Part shown: in pieces, positions 1 through 12,288 of the stretch
How positions within the stretch are numbered: position 1 is the first letter of the stretch
How the letters are laid out: every line of letters begins with the position of its first letter
From: Gluconobacter cerevisiae
GTDB taxonomy: Bacteria > Pseudomonadota > Alphaproteobacteria > Acetobacterales > Acetobacteraceae
Assembly (NCBI RefSeq): GCF_015244675.1
Contig: NZ_JABCQO010000003.1
Coordinates: forward strand, 248,001-312,000
Direction of reading: 5' to 3'
DNA: 64,000 nt
Program-made: the position numbers and the translations under genes
Notes under the pieces: generated by a model
Seen by the model: only the letters and a program-made list of their open reading frames with translations
The model's database searches: none
What the model was told of the DNA's origin: nothing

Positions 1-491
1 ACGAACAGATCGCCAACGTCGAACGTGATCAACAGGGTACCGTTGAGGCACTGGACGCACTGGAAGAAGTCGTCACCCGTTTCCCCCAGACATCCTATGC
101 CCGTGATGCCCAGCTGAAGATCGACCTGTGCCGCGATCATCTGGCTGGTAAGGAAATGCTGGTCGGTCGCTGGTATCAGCAGCAACGCAACTACGAAGCT
201 GCCATGACGCGTTATCAGCGTGTCGTTCAGGATTTCCAGACGACAAACCACGTCGCTGAAGCTCTTGAGCGGCTCGTGGAAGTCTACATGTCCCTTGGTC
301 TTAAAGATCAGGCCCGTCAGACGGCTGCCGTTCTCGGCTATAACTATCCCGATAGTCAGTGGTATCGTTATGCCTACAATAATCTTCGGGATCACAAGCT
401 GCTCAACAACGATTTCAAGAAACCCGTTATCCGCCCCGGACAGGCGGACCATCATGGGTTTTTCTCCCGGATGTGGCACAGCGTCTTTTGA
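1..491 (+). CDS. bamD: Outer membrane assembly factor BamD, C-terminal part (5' cut by window edge)
   Basis: BamD is the TPR lipoprotein of the Bam complex that inserts beta-barrel proteins into the outer membrane. The frame is open from base 3 to the stop at 489-491, so about 162 residues of the C-terminal half are visible. Typical BamD TPR features can be read: the repeat ending in RFPQTSYARDAQ, then LVGRWYQQQRNYEAAMTRY and a helical segment rich in A and L. The N-terminal signal and lipobox lie outside the window. recN starts 46 bp downstream on the same strand, the usual alphaproteobacterial order. Confidence 0.9.
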   Translation, partial: EQIANVERDQQGTVEALDALEEVVTRFPQTSYARDAQLKIDLCRDHLAGKEMLVGRWYQQQRNYEAAMTRYQRVVQDFQTTNHVAEALERLVEVYMSLGLKDQARQTAAVLGYNYPDSQWYRYAYNNLRDHKLLNNDFKKPVIRPGQADHHGFFSRMWHSVF

Positions 492-536
492 TACTGGCCC
501 TTTGAAACAGGCCGCCACACTCCCAACATTGCTGTC

Positions 537-4306
<3,770 letters not shown>

Positions 4307-4336
4307 CAGAACTGCAAAACCAAAACCGTGAGAAAG

Positions 4337-4367
4337 TTGGTAATATTTCACTTTTTCAGGGTATAAC
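4337..4367 (+). promoter_or_regulatory. Possible promoter for the CorC-like gene
   Basis: TTGGTA at 4337 and TATAAC at 4362 resemble -35 and -10 boxes, but the spacer is 19 bp, longer than ideal. The -10 lies only 10 bp before the ATG at 4377 and no Shine-Dalgarno sequence is visible between them, so the transcript would be nearly leaderless. Confidence 0.3.
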
Positions 4368-4376
4368 GCCTCCCGC

Positions 4377-5726
4377 ATGTCAGTCCTCCCTTCTTCCCAG
4401 CACCAGATCGTTCTCCTCCTACTGGGCTTAGCCGCCACGGTCGCGCTGATTGGCGTCTCCATCCTGATCTCGCTATCGGAGATCTCTTTTGCCGCGGCAC
4501 GGGATGTGCGCCTTCGTTCCAAAGCCGAGGCGGGAGACCCTCGTGCTGTCGCGTTTCTCAAACTGCGACGCAACAGCGGTCAGGTCATCACGGTTCTGCA
4601 AATCTGCCTGAACGCCGTGGGCGTTCTGGGCGGCATCATCAGCGAATCCATGGTGAGCGACCCGATTGCAGCGGGCTTTCGTTCGATGGGAACAAGCCCG
4701 GCATTGGCCAGCAAGCTGGGCTCGGCCTGTTCCTTTATGCTGATCACCGGCCTTTTCGTCCTGTTTGCGGACCTTTTGCCCAAGCGGATCGCCATGAACG
4801 CGCCTGACCGGATCGCGCTCAAGGTCGGCTGGTTCCCGGCTGTTGCCCTCAAGGTTCTCTACCCCGCGGTTCTGGTCTTCTCGAAAATCTCGGACTGGTT
4901 GCTTAAGCTCCTTAAAATTCCGGCCGCCGCGACCGTCGAGCCTGTAACCCCTGAAGACCTGCGCGCCATTCTCGCGGCAGGAACAGCCTCCGGCGTGCTT
5001 CTGGAAGAAGAGCACCAGATGATCCAGAACGTGCTTGGCCTTCAGGATCGCGCCGTCACGTCCGCCATGACGCCGCGTGACGAGATTGTCTTTCTGGACG
5101 TCCAGGAAAGCCCGGAAAGCCAGCGCGACAAAGTTCGGGTTCGGCCCTATTCGCGTTATCCATTGTGCGATGGCGGCCTCGACAAAGTCATAGGCTCCAT
5201 TCGCGCAGAAGACGTTCTGGTTGCCGTCGTCGACGAACCCCAGCCAAAAAGCACGGGTCTGGCCACCATCGCCAGCCAGATCTTCCGCATGCGCCGCGAT
5301 GTCCTCTCTCTGCCTGACACCCTGAACCTGTGGGAAACCCTTGCCCAGTTCGAGGCGCATTCAGCAGGCTTTGCCCTTATTGTTAACGAATACGGCCTTG
5401 TGGTCGGTCTCATCACCTATAAGGACATCATGGGTGCGCTGATGGACGGTCTGGTCAGCCCGTTCGAAGAACAGGCCATCGTCCGCCGCGACGATAAATC
5501 CTGGCTGATCGATGGCGCGGCCCCCATCGGCGATGTCATCCGCGAACTGAACATCCCCATGTTCGACGATGCCCAAAACTTTGACACGGTCGGCGGGTTT
5601 GTCATGAACCGTTTGCGTCGCATGGCGCGCAAGGCGGACAGTGTGCAGTCATCAGGATTCCGGTTTGAAGTGGTTGACGTGGAAGGCTTCAGGATCAACC
5701 AGTTATTGGTGACACGTCTGAACTGA
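4377..5726 (+). CDS. CNNM/CorC (HlyC) family membrane protein, DUF21-CBS-CorC
   Basis: An inner membrane protein of the family linked to magnesium/cobalt transport or efflux. The first 190 or so residues form a DUF21 domain with several hydrophobic helices (starting QIVLLLLGLAATVALIGV). A cytoplasmic CBS-domain pair follows at about 225-350, with the typical entry VTSAMTPRDEIVFLD and a second CBS ending VVGLITYKDIMGALM, and a CorC_HlyC transporter-associated domain closes the protein (about 365-449). At 449 aa it is full length. Substrate is unknown; the hemolysin name is historical. Confidence 0.9.
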   Translation: MSVLPSSQHQIVLLLLGLAATVALIGVSILISLSEISFAAARDVRLRSKAEAGDPRAVAFLKLRRNSGQVITVLQICLNAVGVLGGIISESMVSDPIAAGFRSMGTSPALASKLGSACSFMLITGLFVLFADLLPKRIAMNAPDRIALKVGWFPAVALKVLYPAVLVFSKISDWLLKLLKIPAAATVEPVTPEDLRAILAAGTASGVLLEEEHQMIQNVLGLQDRAVTSAMTPRDEIVFLDVQESPESQRDKVRVRPYSRYPLCDGGLDKVIGSIRAEDVLVAVVDEPQPKSTGLATIASQIFRMRRDVLSLPDTLNLWETLAQFEAHSAGFALIVNEYGLVVGLITYKDIMGALMDGLVSPFEEQAIVRRDDKSWLIDGAAPIGDVIRELNIPMFDDAQNFDTVGGFVMNRLRRMARKADSVQSSGFRFEVVDVEGFRINQLLVTRLN

Positions 5727-5762
5727 CTTCCTCTGCCGGACGCAGGCTGCTTAGATCATCAC

Positions 5763-6335
5763 ATGATTGATCTCAGCCGCTCCGCTCTTATCCTTGTCGA
5801 TATCCAGAATGATTTTCTGCCCGGTGGTGCGCTGGCCGTGCCAGGCGGTGATAGCATCCTTGAAGCCGTCAACGCGCTTGCCAGACGCCCGTTCAGGGCA
5901 GTGATCGCCACGCAGGACTGGCACCCCCCACATCACTGCTCTTTCAGCTCTCAGGGCGGCCCCTGGCCGATTCACTGCGTTGCCGGCAGCTATGGCGCTG
6001 ATTTCCCCGAAGCACTCAGGTCCGAGCCCGTAACGCATATCATCCGCAAGGGTATCTTGCAGGAACGGGATAGCTATTCCGGGTTTCTCGACAACGATCG
6101 TGCAACTTCAACGGGGCTCGACGGGTTATTGAGAGGTCTTAGCATAGACCATGTGGTCGTCTGTGGGCTGGCTCTGGATTACTGCGTCACAGCTACAGCG
6201 CTGGATGCTGTGGGTTGCGATTACAAGACCGACGTCGTCCCGGAAGCCTGCCGAGGAATTGCTACCGATTCAAAAGCCATCCTGGAAAAACTTGAAAAAC
6301 AAGGCGTTCTGTTGAAAAATCTGAATGCCTTCTGA
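5763..6335 (+). CDS. pncA: Nicotinamidase / pyrazinamidase
   Basis: Deamidates nicotinamide to nicotinate in NAD salvage. The cysteine-hydrolase triad is readable: Asp13 in LILVDIQNDFLPGG, Lys near residue 96 (HIIRKG) and Cys near 141 (GLALDYCVTATALDA). The metal-binding DWHPPHH motif is near residue 53. The length of 190 aa is slightly short of E. coli PncA but all motifs are present. The next gene starts only 11 bp downstream, so co-transcription is likely. Confidence 0.95.
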   Translation: MIDLSRSALILVDIQNDFLPGGALAVPGGDSILEAVNALARRPFRAVIATQDWHPPHHCSFSSQGGPWPIHCVAGSYGADFPEALRSEPVTHIIRKGILQERDSYSGFLDNDRATSTGLDGLLRGLSIDHVVVCGLALDYCVTATALDAVGCDYKTDVVPEACRGIATDSKAILEKLEKQGVLLKNLNAF

Positions 6336-6346
6336 AGGGCACAATC

Positions 6347-6757
6347 ATGCATATAACCAGACTGCTTCCTGTGCTGCTTGCATACGCGGCATTCCAGACC
6401 GCTTCGGCAGCGACACCTTCGACAACGGCGGATCTGGCGAACACACAGGGGTTCAGGCAGGCTTATCAGGCTATGGTGACACTGCCGTCATGGGTGATGA
6501 CGGCACATGCGACATCCGTGCCGGTCAGCGATCTCAGCCTCGGGGGCAAGTCTTATCTTCTGGGGCATATGTGCCGTCAGCACGACTGTGCGGCAGAACA
6601 GCTTGAAGTTGTTTTTGCGAAAGACCATTCAGCAGCATGGGGTCTGTTGAGCATCAAACGGGATGGGCCACTGAAACAGAATTTTCTGGGCGCGCCTGAT
6701 GCCGAGATGCAGAAGGTTCTTCTCAAAGCCTATCAGGATAATAATCCAGCAGACTGA
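6347..6757 (+). CDS. Ivy-type lysozyme inhibitor, periplasmic
   Basis: A 136-aa secreted protein with a signal peptide (residues 1-21, cleavage after FQTASA). The mature domain carries the hallmark loop CRQHDC near residues 76-81, comparable to CKPHDC of the Ivy family (inhibitor of C-type lysozyme), where the loop plugs the lysozyme active site. The position of the two cysteines, the preceding LGGKSYLLGHMC strand and the WGLLSI strand after it fit the fold. It follows pncA by 11 bp. The family call rests on the loop; target specificity (animal lysozyme or own lytic enzymes) is open. Confidence 0.75.
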   Translation: MHITRLLPVLLAYAAFQTASAATPSTTADLANTQGFRQAYQAMVTLPSWVMTAHATSVPVSDLSLGGKSYLLGHMCRQHDCAAEQLEVVFAKDHSAAWGLLSIKRDGPLKQNFLGAPDAEMQKVLLKAYQDNNPAD

Positions 6758-6800
6758 ATTTAAAGGAAAATGAAGCGCCAGCCGTTTTCTCTAGAATGGC

Positions 6801-6877
6801 TGGTGCGCCCTGATGGATTCGAACCATCGACCCACAGCTTAGAAGGCTGTTGCTCTATCCATCTGAGCTAAGGGCGC
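6801..6877 (-). tRNA. tRNA-Arg(TCT)
   Basis: Read on the minus strand the 77-nt gene starts GCGCCCT and ends AGGGCGC plus discriminator A and an encoded CCA. The anticodon stem ACAGC/GCTGT encloses CTTCTAA, giving anticodon TCT. The T loop GGTTCGAATCC is intact. Confidence 0.97.
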
Positions 6878-6894
6878 ATCAATTGGCCGTTAAC

Positions 6895-6971
6895 TGGTCG
6901 GGGCGCCCGGACTCGAACCGGGGGCCTCTTGTACCCAAAACAAGCGCGCTACCAGGCTGCGCCACGCCCCG
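6895..6971 (-). tRNA. tRNA-Pro(TGG)
   Basis: Minus-strand 77-nt gene. Acceptor CGGGGCG pairs with CGCCCCG, followed by A and encoded CCA. The anticodon stem CTTGT/ACAAG encloses TTTGGGT, giving anticodon TGG. It lies 17 bp upstream of tRNA-Arg in transcription order, so the two are probably one transcript. Confidence 0.97.
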
Positions 6972-7020
6972 AACCGGCCGGAACCTAGGATGTCTGGCCG
7001 GCCGAGGCAAGAGGGTTTTT

Positions 7021-7527
7021 TTATTCGCCTTCGCTTCTTACGAGCGGCGGCACAAAAAGCGGTGCCGTATCCCAGGGAAACAGCACCCAAGTGTCCTGCG
7101 CGACTTCCGTCACATAGTGATCCGTGAAGGGTTTGCCCTCAGGTTTTGCGTAGAGGCACGCAAAAACTGCCTTGGGCAGCAGCTCACGCACGATCCGGGC
7201 CGTTACACCCGAATCCACGAGATCGTCCACGATCAGAAAGCCTTCGCCATCGCCCGCAGCGACAGGCGGCTTGACGACCTTGGGTTCGTGCTGCGTGCCT
7301 TCTTCGCCCGCATAGCTGATGACCGAAACGCTTTCGATCAGGCGGCACCCCATTTCGCGACCAAGAATGGCAGCGGGGATCAGGCCGCCACGGGTAATGG
7401 CGACCATACCGCGAAAAGGCCCATGCTTTTGCATGAGGGTTGAGGCCAGAAGACGCGCGTCACGATGGAGCTGGTCCCAGGTGACGGTCGCATAATGAAC
7501 GGTTTGGGGAGTCTGATTGGCTGTCAT
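7021..7527 (-). CDS. gpt: Xanthine phosphoribosyltransferase (Gpt-like)
   Basis: Type I phosphoribosyltransferase salvaging xanthine/guanine. The PRPP-binding motif FLIVDDLVDSG with its acidic pair is near residue 100, the flexible loop SYAGEEGTQHEPKV precedes it, and the early MVAITRGGLIPAAILGREMG segment matches Gpt. The start MTANQTPQTVHY at 7527 gives 168 aa; an upstream start at 7554 would add nine residues not typical of the family. It is a single gene divergent from the MFS gene. Confidence 0.92.
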   Translation of the reverse strand: MTANQTPQTVHYATVTWDQLHRDARLLASTLMQKHGPFRGMVAITRGGLIPAAILGREMGCRLIESVSVISYAGEEGTQHEPKVVKPPVAAGDGEGFLIVDDLVDSGVTARIVRELLPKAVFACLYAKPEGKPFTDHYVTEVAQDTWVLFPWDTAPLFVPPLVRSEGE

Positions 7528-7597
7528 GATCTTCCTCTGCCTTCCGTCTCGCAATTTTGCAATAAACTTGAGAGACGGAATTGCCTAAAGTGCTGCA

Positions 7598-8824
7598 ATG
7601 ATCGATCCGGCCCTGCGCACCCTTCCCGGCCTTCCGGCTCTTATAGTCGGAAGAATTTTCTCACAGCTTTCCGCGACTACCATGACGATCGCTATTGGAT
7701 GGCAGATCTATGCGCTGACGCATGACATTGCCTCTCTGGGCTATCTGGGTCTTGCACAGTTCCTGCCCATGATTCCTCTGACATTCGTCGCGGGGCACGT
7801 TGCGGACCGCTTCAACCGGCGCACCATCGTTCTCATCTGTCAGATCTGCGAAATCCTCTCTACGGCCGCTCTCGCCGTGGCGGCCGCATTTCACGTCCTG
7901 ACGACGGGCGGAATCTATGCGTTCGCAGCCTTTTATGGCGTTCTACGCAGCTTTGAGATGCCCTGCCAGCAAGCGTTTCTGCCCGCGATCGCACCGCCGA
8001 CTCTTCTGCCCCGCGCACAGGCGCTGCTTTCCTCACTCTTTATGACAGCCTCCATCGTCGGCCCCAGCCTTGGCGGCCTACTCTACGGTATCGGACCAGT
8101 CGTTTGTTACAGTCTCTCGACCCTCGGGTTCGCGGTGGCTTTCTCAGGGACATTCTCCCTGAAACTGGTGCACACCATCCCACCGAAAGAACCGATCACA
8201 TTCGCTTCGGTTTTTGCAGGGCTCTCCTTTCTCAACCGACGCCGTGACCTGCTGGGGGCTATCACGCTTGATCTGTTCGCCGTCCTCTTGGGAGGCGCAA
8301 CAGCCATGCTTCCGGTTTATGCGGATGGCATCCTGCATGTCGGCCCGGTCGGACTGGGCCTGCTTCGTGCGGCTCCGGCGATTGGTGCACTTCTGATGTC
8401 CTGGGGCCTGTCACGGTATCCTCTCAAAGGCCGTGCAGGCCCTGTCATGTTCGTGTCGGTCGTCGTGTTCGGCATAGCGACGATTGTCTTTGGCGCGTCC
8501 CACACGGTCTGGCTCTCGATTGTCGCACTGATGGTCCTCGGGGCGGCTGACGTCATTAGCGTCGTGATTCGCTCCTCATTGATTCAGCTTGCAACGCCGG
8601 ATTCGATGCGTGGACGTGTTTCAGCCGTGAACACGCTGTTCATCGGGTCCAGCAACCAGCTTGGCGAATTTGAAAGCGGTATGCTCGGAACAGCAATCGG
8701 AGCTGAGGCAGCTGTAATCGCAGGCGGCGTCGGCACTATTCTGGTAGCGGCTGCGTGGGCCCATGTGTTTCCGCGACTCTGGGCGCTGGATCGTCTGGAA
8801 GACGTCTTTCCCGAAGAACAGTAA
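7598..8824 (+). CDS. MFS transporter, enterobactin-exporter-like (MFS_3)
   Basis: A 408-aa inner membrane protein with about 12 hydrophobic segments. The A-like motif GHVADRFNRRTIVLIC sits between the second and third helices and a C-terminal half motif MRGRVSAVNTLFIGSSNQLG with the following EFESG stretch is characteristic of the EntS/MFS_3 group. The substrate cannot be deduced. A rho-independent terminator follows at 8837-8861. Confidence 0.85.
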   Translation: MIDPALRTLPGLPALIVGRIFSQLSATTMTIAIGWQIYALTHDIASLGYLGLAQFLPMIPLTFVAGHVADRFNRRTIVLICQICEILSTAALAVAAAFHVLTTGGIYAFAAFYGVLRSFEMPCQQAFLPAIAPPTLLPRAQALLSSLFMTASIVGPSLGGLLYGIGPVVCYSLSTLGFAVAFSGTFSLKLVHTIPPKEPITFASVFAGLSFLNRRRDLLGAITLDLFAVLLGGATAMLPVYADGILHVGPVGLGLLRAAPAIGALLMSWGLSRYPLKGRAGPVMFVSVVVFGIATIVFGASHTVWLSIVALMVLGAADVISVVIRSSLIQLATPDSMRGRVSAVNTLFIGSSNQLGEFESGMLGTAIGAEAAVIAGGVGTILVAAAWAHVFPRLWALDRLEDVFPEEQ

Positions 8825-8836
8825 GTCCTGAAACGC

Positions 8837-8861
8837 AAAAAGCTCCCGAAAGGGAGCTTTT
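8837..8861 (+). terminator. Rho-independent terminator after the MFS gene
   Basis: Inverted repeat AAAAGCTCCC / GGGAGCTTTT around a GAAA tetraloop, starting 13 bp after the MFS stop codon. The T-tract is part of the descending arm. Confidence 0.85.
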
Positions 8862-8894
8862 GTTGCGGCCGAAGCAGCTTTTCAAAAGAAAGGC

Positions 8895-8970
8895 TGGCTC
8901 CCGAAGTAGGACTCGAACCTACGACCCAGCGATTAACAGTCGCTTGCTCTACCAACTGAGCTATTCGGGA
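8895..8970 (-). tRNA. tRNA-Asn(GTT)
   Basis: Minus-strand 76-nt gene with acceptor TCCCGAA/TTCGGGA, discriminator G and encoded CCA. The anticodon stem AGCGA/TCGCT encloses CTGTTAA, giving anticodon GTT. Confidence 0.97.
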
Positions 8971-9080
8971 CCGGCGAGGTGGTATGTAGCCAAATGGGCG
9001 GGGTCGGTAAAGCCCCTAAATGAATTTTTTTTGGAGATTTTTCTGTTTTTCTTCAAAGACCTGAGAAAAACAGTCATTTT

Positions 9081-9533
9081 TCAGAGCTCTTCCCGCCCCC
9101 GCGTTGCAAGCTGATCCACGCGTTCGTTGTTTTCGTCGCCCGAATGCCCTTTGACCCAGAGCCATTCAATCTCGTGCGGCTTCGCAGCTTCCAGAATACG
9201 CTGCCACAGATCCATATTGGCAACAGGGTCCCCTGCTGCATTCCGCCAATTCCGGCGTACCCAGCCTGTGTGCCACCGCGTGATTCCGTTCCGCAGATAT
9301 TCGCTGTCCGTATGCAGTGTCACGATGCAGGGGCGCTTCAGAGCCTCCAGCGCCTCGGCCGCAGCCGTCATTTCCATACGGTTGTTGGTGGTCTCCGGAT
9401 GACCACCCAGAAGCTCTTTTTCCTGCCCCCGGAAGACCAGAAGCGCACCCCAGCCACCGGGGCCAGGATTGGGTTTGCACCCGCCATCTGTCCAGATTTC
9501 AACCTGAGGCCGTTCTGAAGAGGTCTCAGACAT
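9081..9533 (-). CDS. rnhA: Ribonuclease HI
   Basis: Cleaves RNA of RNA/DNA hybrids. The DEDD active site is readable: Asp in [18 protein letters not shown], Glu in [13 protein letters not shown], Asp in HTDSEYL and Asp in NERVDQLA. Starting at the ATG at 9533 gives 150 aa, normal length; a GTG at 9542 would add three residues. It overlaps the end of thrB by 8 bp. A weak hairpin with arms CTGTTTTTC/GAAAAACAG at 9043-9073 could end the transcript. Confidence 0.96.
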   Translation of the reverse strand: MSETSSERPQVEIWTDGGCKPNPGPGGWGALLVFRGQEKELLGGHPETTNNRMEMTAAAEALEALKRPCIVTLHTDSEYLRNGITRWHTGWVRRNWRNAAGDPVANMDLWQRILEAAKPHEIEWLWVKGHSGDENNERVDQLATRGREEL

Positions 9534-10476
9534 GGGCAACACCTGCGAAATGACGCAGGCGCACCAGATAGGCCAACGGGTCCTTACGGGTCACGAGCGC
9601 GTTGGCCGGAGTGTTGATCCAGTCATACAGGCGCGTCAGCAAAAAACGGATTGAAGCCCCCTGACATAGAAGGGGAAGTGCTGACTTCTCGGCCTCGGTC
9701 AGCGAACGAACGCTTTCATAACCCTGAAGAATGGCCGCAGCGAATGATGGCGCAAACGTCTTTTCGTCCCGGAAGCACCAGGCATTCAGGCAGATCGCCA
9801 GATCGTAGGCCAGAAAATCCGTACAGGCGAAATAGAAGTCGATCAGGCCCGAAACCTGCCCATTCTGGAAGAAAACATTATCCGGGAACAAGTCCGCATG
9901 GATCTGTCCGCGCGGCAGTTCATCCGGGAGTGGCCATGCACTTTCGATCCGCTGAAGCGCATTCCGCACTTCAGCCGTCAAACCAGGCGACAACGCGTCT
10001 CCGCTCTCGCCACAGCTTTCAAGCAGCGGCCCCCATGCCGCCGGAGACAGCGCATTCGGACGAACGGCGCTATATCCCTCGCCTGCAATATGCATCCGGG
10101 CCAGAGCCTTGCCGAGTTCCAGACACAACCCCGCATCAAGCTGTGTGGCAGAAACACCGGGAAGGAATGTCGTGATGGCAGCTGAACGGTCTGCCAGTGT
10201 CCGCAGCGCGGTTCCATTCCGGTCTGATACGGGAAGCGGGCAGTTCAGCCCCCTGCCCGCAAGATGCTGCATAAGCCCCAGAAACCATGGGAGTTCACTG
10301 GCATTCACCCGACGCTCGAACAGCGTAAGGATAAAATCTCCCTCCGTCGTACGGAGGAGGAAATTGCTGTTTTCGACACCCTCGGCGATGCCATGAAATG
10401 AGACCAGAGTGCCGATCGCGTAAGTGCCAAGAAACGCTTCAAGCGTCTCGGCCGCCAGTTCCGTATAGACGGCCAT
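9526..10476 (-). CDS. thrB: Homoserine kinase, APH-fold type
   Basis: Phosphorylates homoserine on the way to threonine. The 316-aa protein has the aminoglycoside-phosphotransferase-like fold of ThrB type II: N-terminal [20 protein letters not shown], the catalytic loop [13 protein letters not shown] near residue 190 and the metal-binding [18 protein letters not shown]. It lies between ispH (6 bp upstream) and rnhA (8-bp overlap), the common ispH-thrB-rnhA order of alphaproteobacteria. Confidence 0.95.
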   Translation of the reverse strand: MAVYTELAAETLEAFLGTYAIGTLVSFHGIAEGVENSNFLLRTTEGDFILTLFERRVNASELPWFLGLMQHLAGRGLNCPLPVSDRNGTALRTLADRSAAITTFLPGVSATQLDAGLCLELGKALARMHIAGEGYSAVRPNALSPAAWGPLLESCGESGDALSPGLTAEVRNALQRIESAWPLPDELPRGQIHADLFPDNVFFQNGQVSGLIDFYFACTDFLAYDLAICLNAWCFRDEKTFAPSFAAAILQGYESVRSLTEAEKSALPLLCQGASIRFLLTRLYDWINTPANALVTRKDPLAYLVRLRHFAGVAHV

Positions 10477-10482
10477 GAGAAA

Positions 10483-11493
10483 TTAGTCTTCCTCGCCAGC
10501 CAGCGGACCGGGCAGTCGGAAGTTGATGTTCTCTTCCTTGACAATCCGCTCTTCGATCTTGAGCGAATATTTCTCGGACAGAGCCGTCACCATTTCCTGC
10601 ACGAGACTCTCGGGAGCGGACGCACCGGCACTGATGCCCAGTGTTTCCACGCCTTCAAGGACGCTCCAGTCCAGATTTTCGAGCTTCGGCACCAGAAGCG
10701 CGCGCCGCGCACCCGACCGCTCGGCCACTTCGCGCAGGCGCTGCGAGTTGGACGAGTTCGGAGAACCGATCACGATCACCAGATCGCTCTCGGGCGCAAT
10801 CGCCTTCACGGCTTCCTGGCGGTTGGTCGTCGCATAGCAGATGTCTTCGCGCTTTGGTCCCTCAATGAGCGGGAAGCGTGAGCGCAGGATATCCACGATT
10901 TCGGCCGTATCATCGACAGACAGCGTGGTCTGCGTGATGAAAGCCAGTTTCGCAGGGTCTTCCGGCTGGATCGTCCGGGCCTCTTCCGCATCATTGATGA
11001 GCGTGACGGCACCCGGCGGAAGCTGGCCCATTGTGCCGACAACCTCAGGATGTCCGGCATGACCGATCATAAGGATATGGAGCTGGTCCGGACCGCCACC
11101 CGCGAAGTGACGCTCGGCCTCACGATGGACCTTCGACACCAGCGGGCAGGTCGCATCCAGATAAAGCAGGTTGCGGCGCTGGGCCTCGGCGGGAACGGAT
11201 TTCGGAACGCCATGAGCGGAAAAAACGACATGTCCGTCTTCAGGAACCTCGTCCAGTTCTTCGACGAAAATGGCACCCTTGGCTTCAAGTCCTTCTACGA
11301 CCGTCCGGTTATGGACAATCTCGTGGCGAACATAGACCGGAGCGCCATAACGACGCAGTGCTTCTTCTACGACACGAATGGCGCGGTCCACACCGGCACA
11401 GAATCCACGCGGACCGGCGAGCAGGACACGAAGGGTTGGAGGAGCGGCCACACCATCGGTGCGGGCAGGAGCGAAAGTCGTCTGTTCTGACAT
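10483..11493 (-). CDS. ispH: 4-hydroxy-3-methylbut-2-enyl diphosphate reductase IspH
   Basis: Last enzyme of the MEP isoprenoid pathway, an iron-sulfur protein. The three cluster cysteines are visible: Cys32 in [12 protein letters not shown], one near 115 in [11 protein letters not shown] and one near 218 in [11 protein letters not shown], plus the substrate motifs HAGHPE and SSNSQRL. The frame stays open far upstream (to 12237), but that stretch is antisense to a lipoprotein gene; the start MSEQTTF at 11493 gives the expected 336 aa. Confidence 0.96.
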   Translation of the reverse strand: MSEQTTFAPARTDGVAAPPTLRVLLAGPRGFCAGVDRAIRVVEEALRRYGAPVYVRHEIVHNRTVVEGLEAKGAIFVEELDEVPEDGHVVFSAHGVPKSVPAEAQRRNLLYLDATCPLVSKVHREAERHFAGGGPDQLHILMIGHAGHPEVVGTMGQLPPGAVTLINDAEEARTIQPEDPAKLAFITQTTLSVDDTAEIVDILRSRFPLIEGPKREDICYATTNRQEAVKAIAPESDLVIVIGSPNSSNSQRLREVAERSGARRALLVPKLENLDWSVLEGVETLGISAGASAPESLVQEMVTALSEKYSLKIEERIVKEENINFRLPGPLAGEED

Positions 11494-11607
11494 GGTGTTC
11501 CCCAAGCGGGCGGAGTTCGATATGTAGGACCAGTATCGACCGGATTGCCTCTCGTCGCAACGTCCGGGCCTCTTTGCCGAGCCTCTTTGTAGGAGTTTCT
11601 TCAGCTG

Positions 11608-12201
11608 ATGCCAGCCATCCGGCGCTTCGCCTCGCCCCTGTTTGCTCCGGCTTTCGCCCTCCTGGCCCTTTCGAGTCTGGCCGGCTGCGACGAATCCAAC
11701 CAGAGTTTCTTCGCCCCCGCCTGTCCGGCGCTCGATATCCCGGGATCGGCAGCTGACCAGTTCGTCTATGACGGCAAGAGCGCGGATATCGGAAGCCTTG
11801 TCAGCCATGCGCAGATCACCTCCGTGTCCGGAGACTGCGAACGTGGCCCCGAGGGACCTCATGGCCATCAGACGGTCCGCACACGCCTGAGCCTTGCCAT
11901 GAACCTGACCCGCGGCCCGGCGGCGAGCAGCGGCACGATCGACGTTCCGTATTTCATTGTCATCATGCGGGACGGCAAGATCGTGGATAAGAAAGTCTTC
12001 ACAGACACGTTCCGCTTCCCGCCGAATGTCAGCACACAGTCTGTCCGCACGGACCTGCGCCTGATCGACCTTCCGTCCACTGACAACATGGCGCAGGAAA
12101 ATCCTTATACGCTGGAGATCGGGTATCAGCTGACGCACGGTGAACTGGGGTATAACCGCGAGCATCTGGCCCCGGTCGCTTTCCACAGCCACACCCAGTA
12201 A
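11608..12201 (+). CDS. Putative outer-membrane lipoprotein, unknown function
   Basis: A 197-aa protein with a basic N-terminus, a hydrophobic helix and the lipobox LAGC (Cys27), so it is probably lipidated and anchored. The mature part holds a second cysteine pair (CPALD, SGDCERG) and a beta-rich stretch ([22 protein letters not shown]) with a HSHTQ end. I do not recognise a named family. It is divergent from ispH and followed by a strong hairpin at 12238-12266. Confidence 0.75.
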   Translation: MPAIRRFASPLFAPAFALLALSSLAGCDESNQSFFAPACPALDIPGSAADQFVYDGKSADIGSLVSHAQITSVSGDCERGPEGPHGHQTVRTRLSLAMNLTRGPAASSGTIDVPYFIVIMRDGKIVDKKVFTDTFRFPPNVSTQSVRTDLRLIDLPSTDNMAQENPYTLEIGYQLTHGELGYNREHLAPVAFHSHTQ

Positions 12202-12237
12202 AAAATACGCCGGGGCGGATACCATCAGACCCGGCAT

Positions 12238-12266
12238 GCGGGCACAGCGGGTTTTGCTGTGCCCGC
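12238..12266 (+). terminator. Hairpin terminator after the lipoprotein gene
   Basis: Eleven-base arms GCGGGCACAGC and GCTGTGCCCGC around a 7-base loop, 37 bp after the lipoprotein stop. No clear T-tract follows. It covers a possible upstream GTG (12259) of the next gene and so argues for the ATG at 12289. Confidence 0.6.
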
Positions 12267-12288
12267 CATCATTTCGGAACAGAAATAC

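Noticed and set aside
11494-12237. Open-frame extension upstream of ispH on the minus strand
   Set aside because: It is antisense to a lipoprotein gene, lacks family sequence, and ispH has a normal start at 11493.
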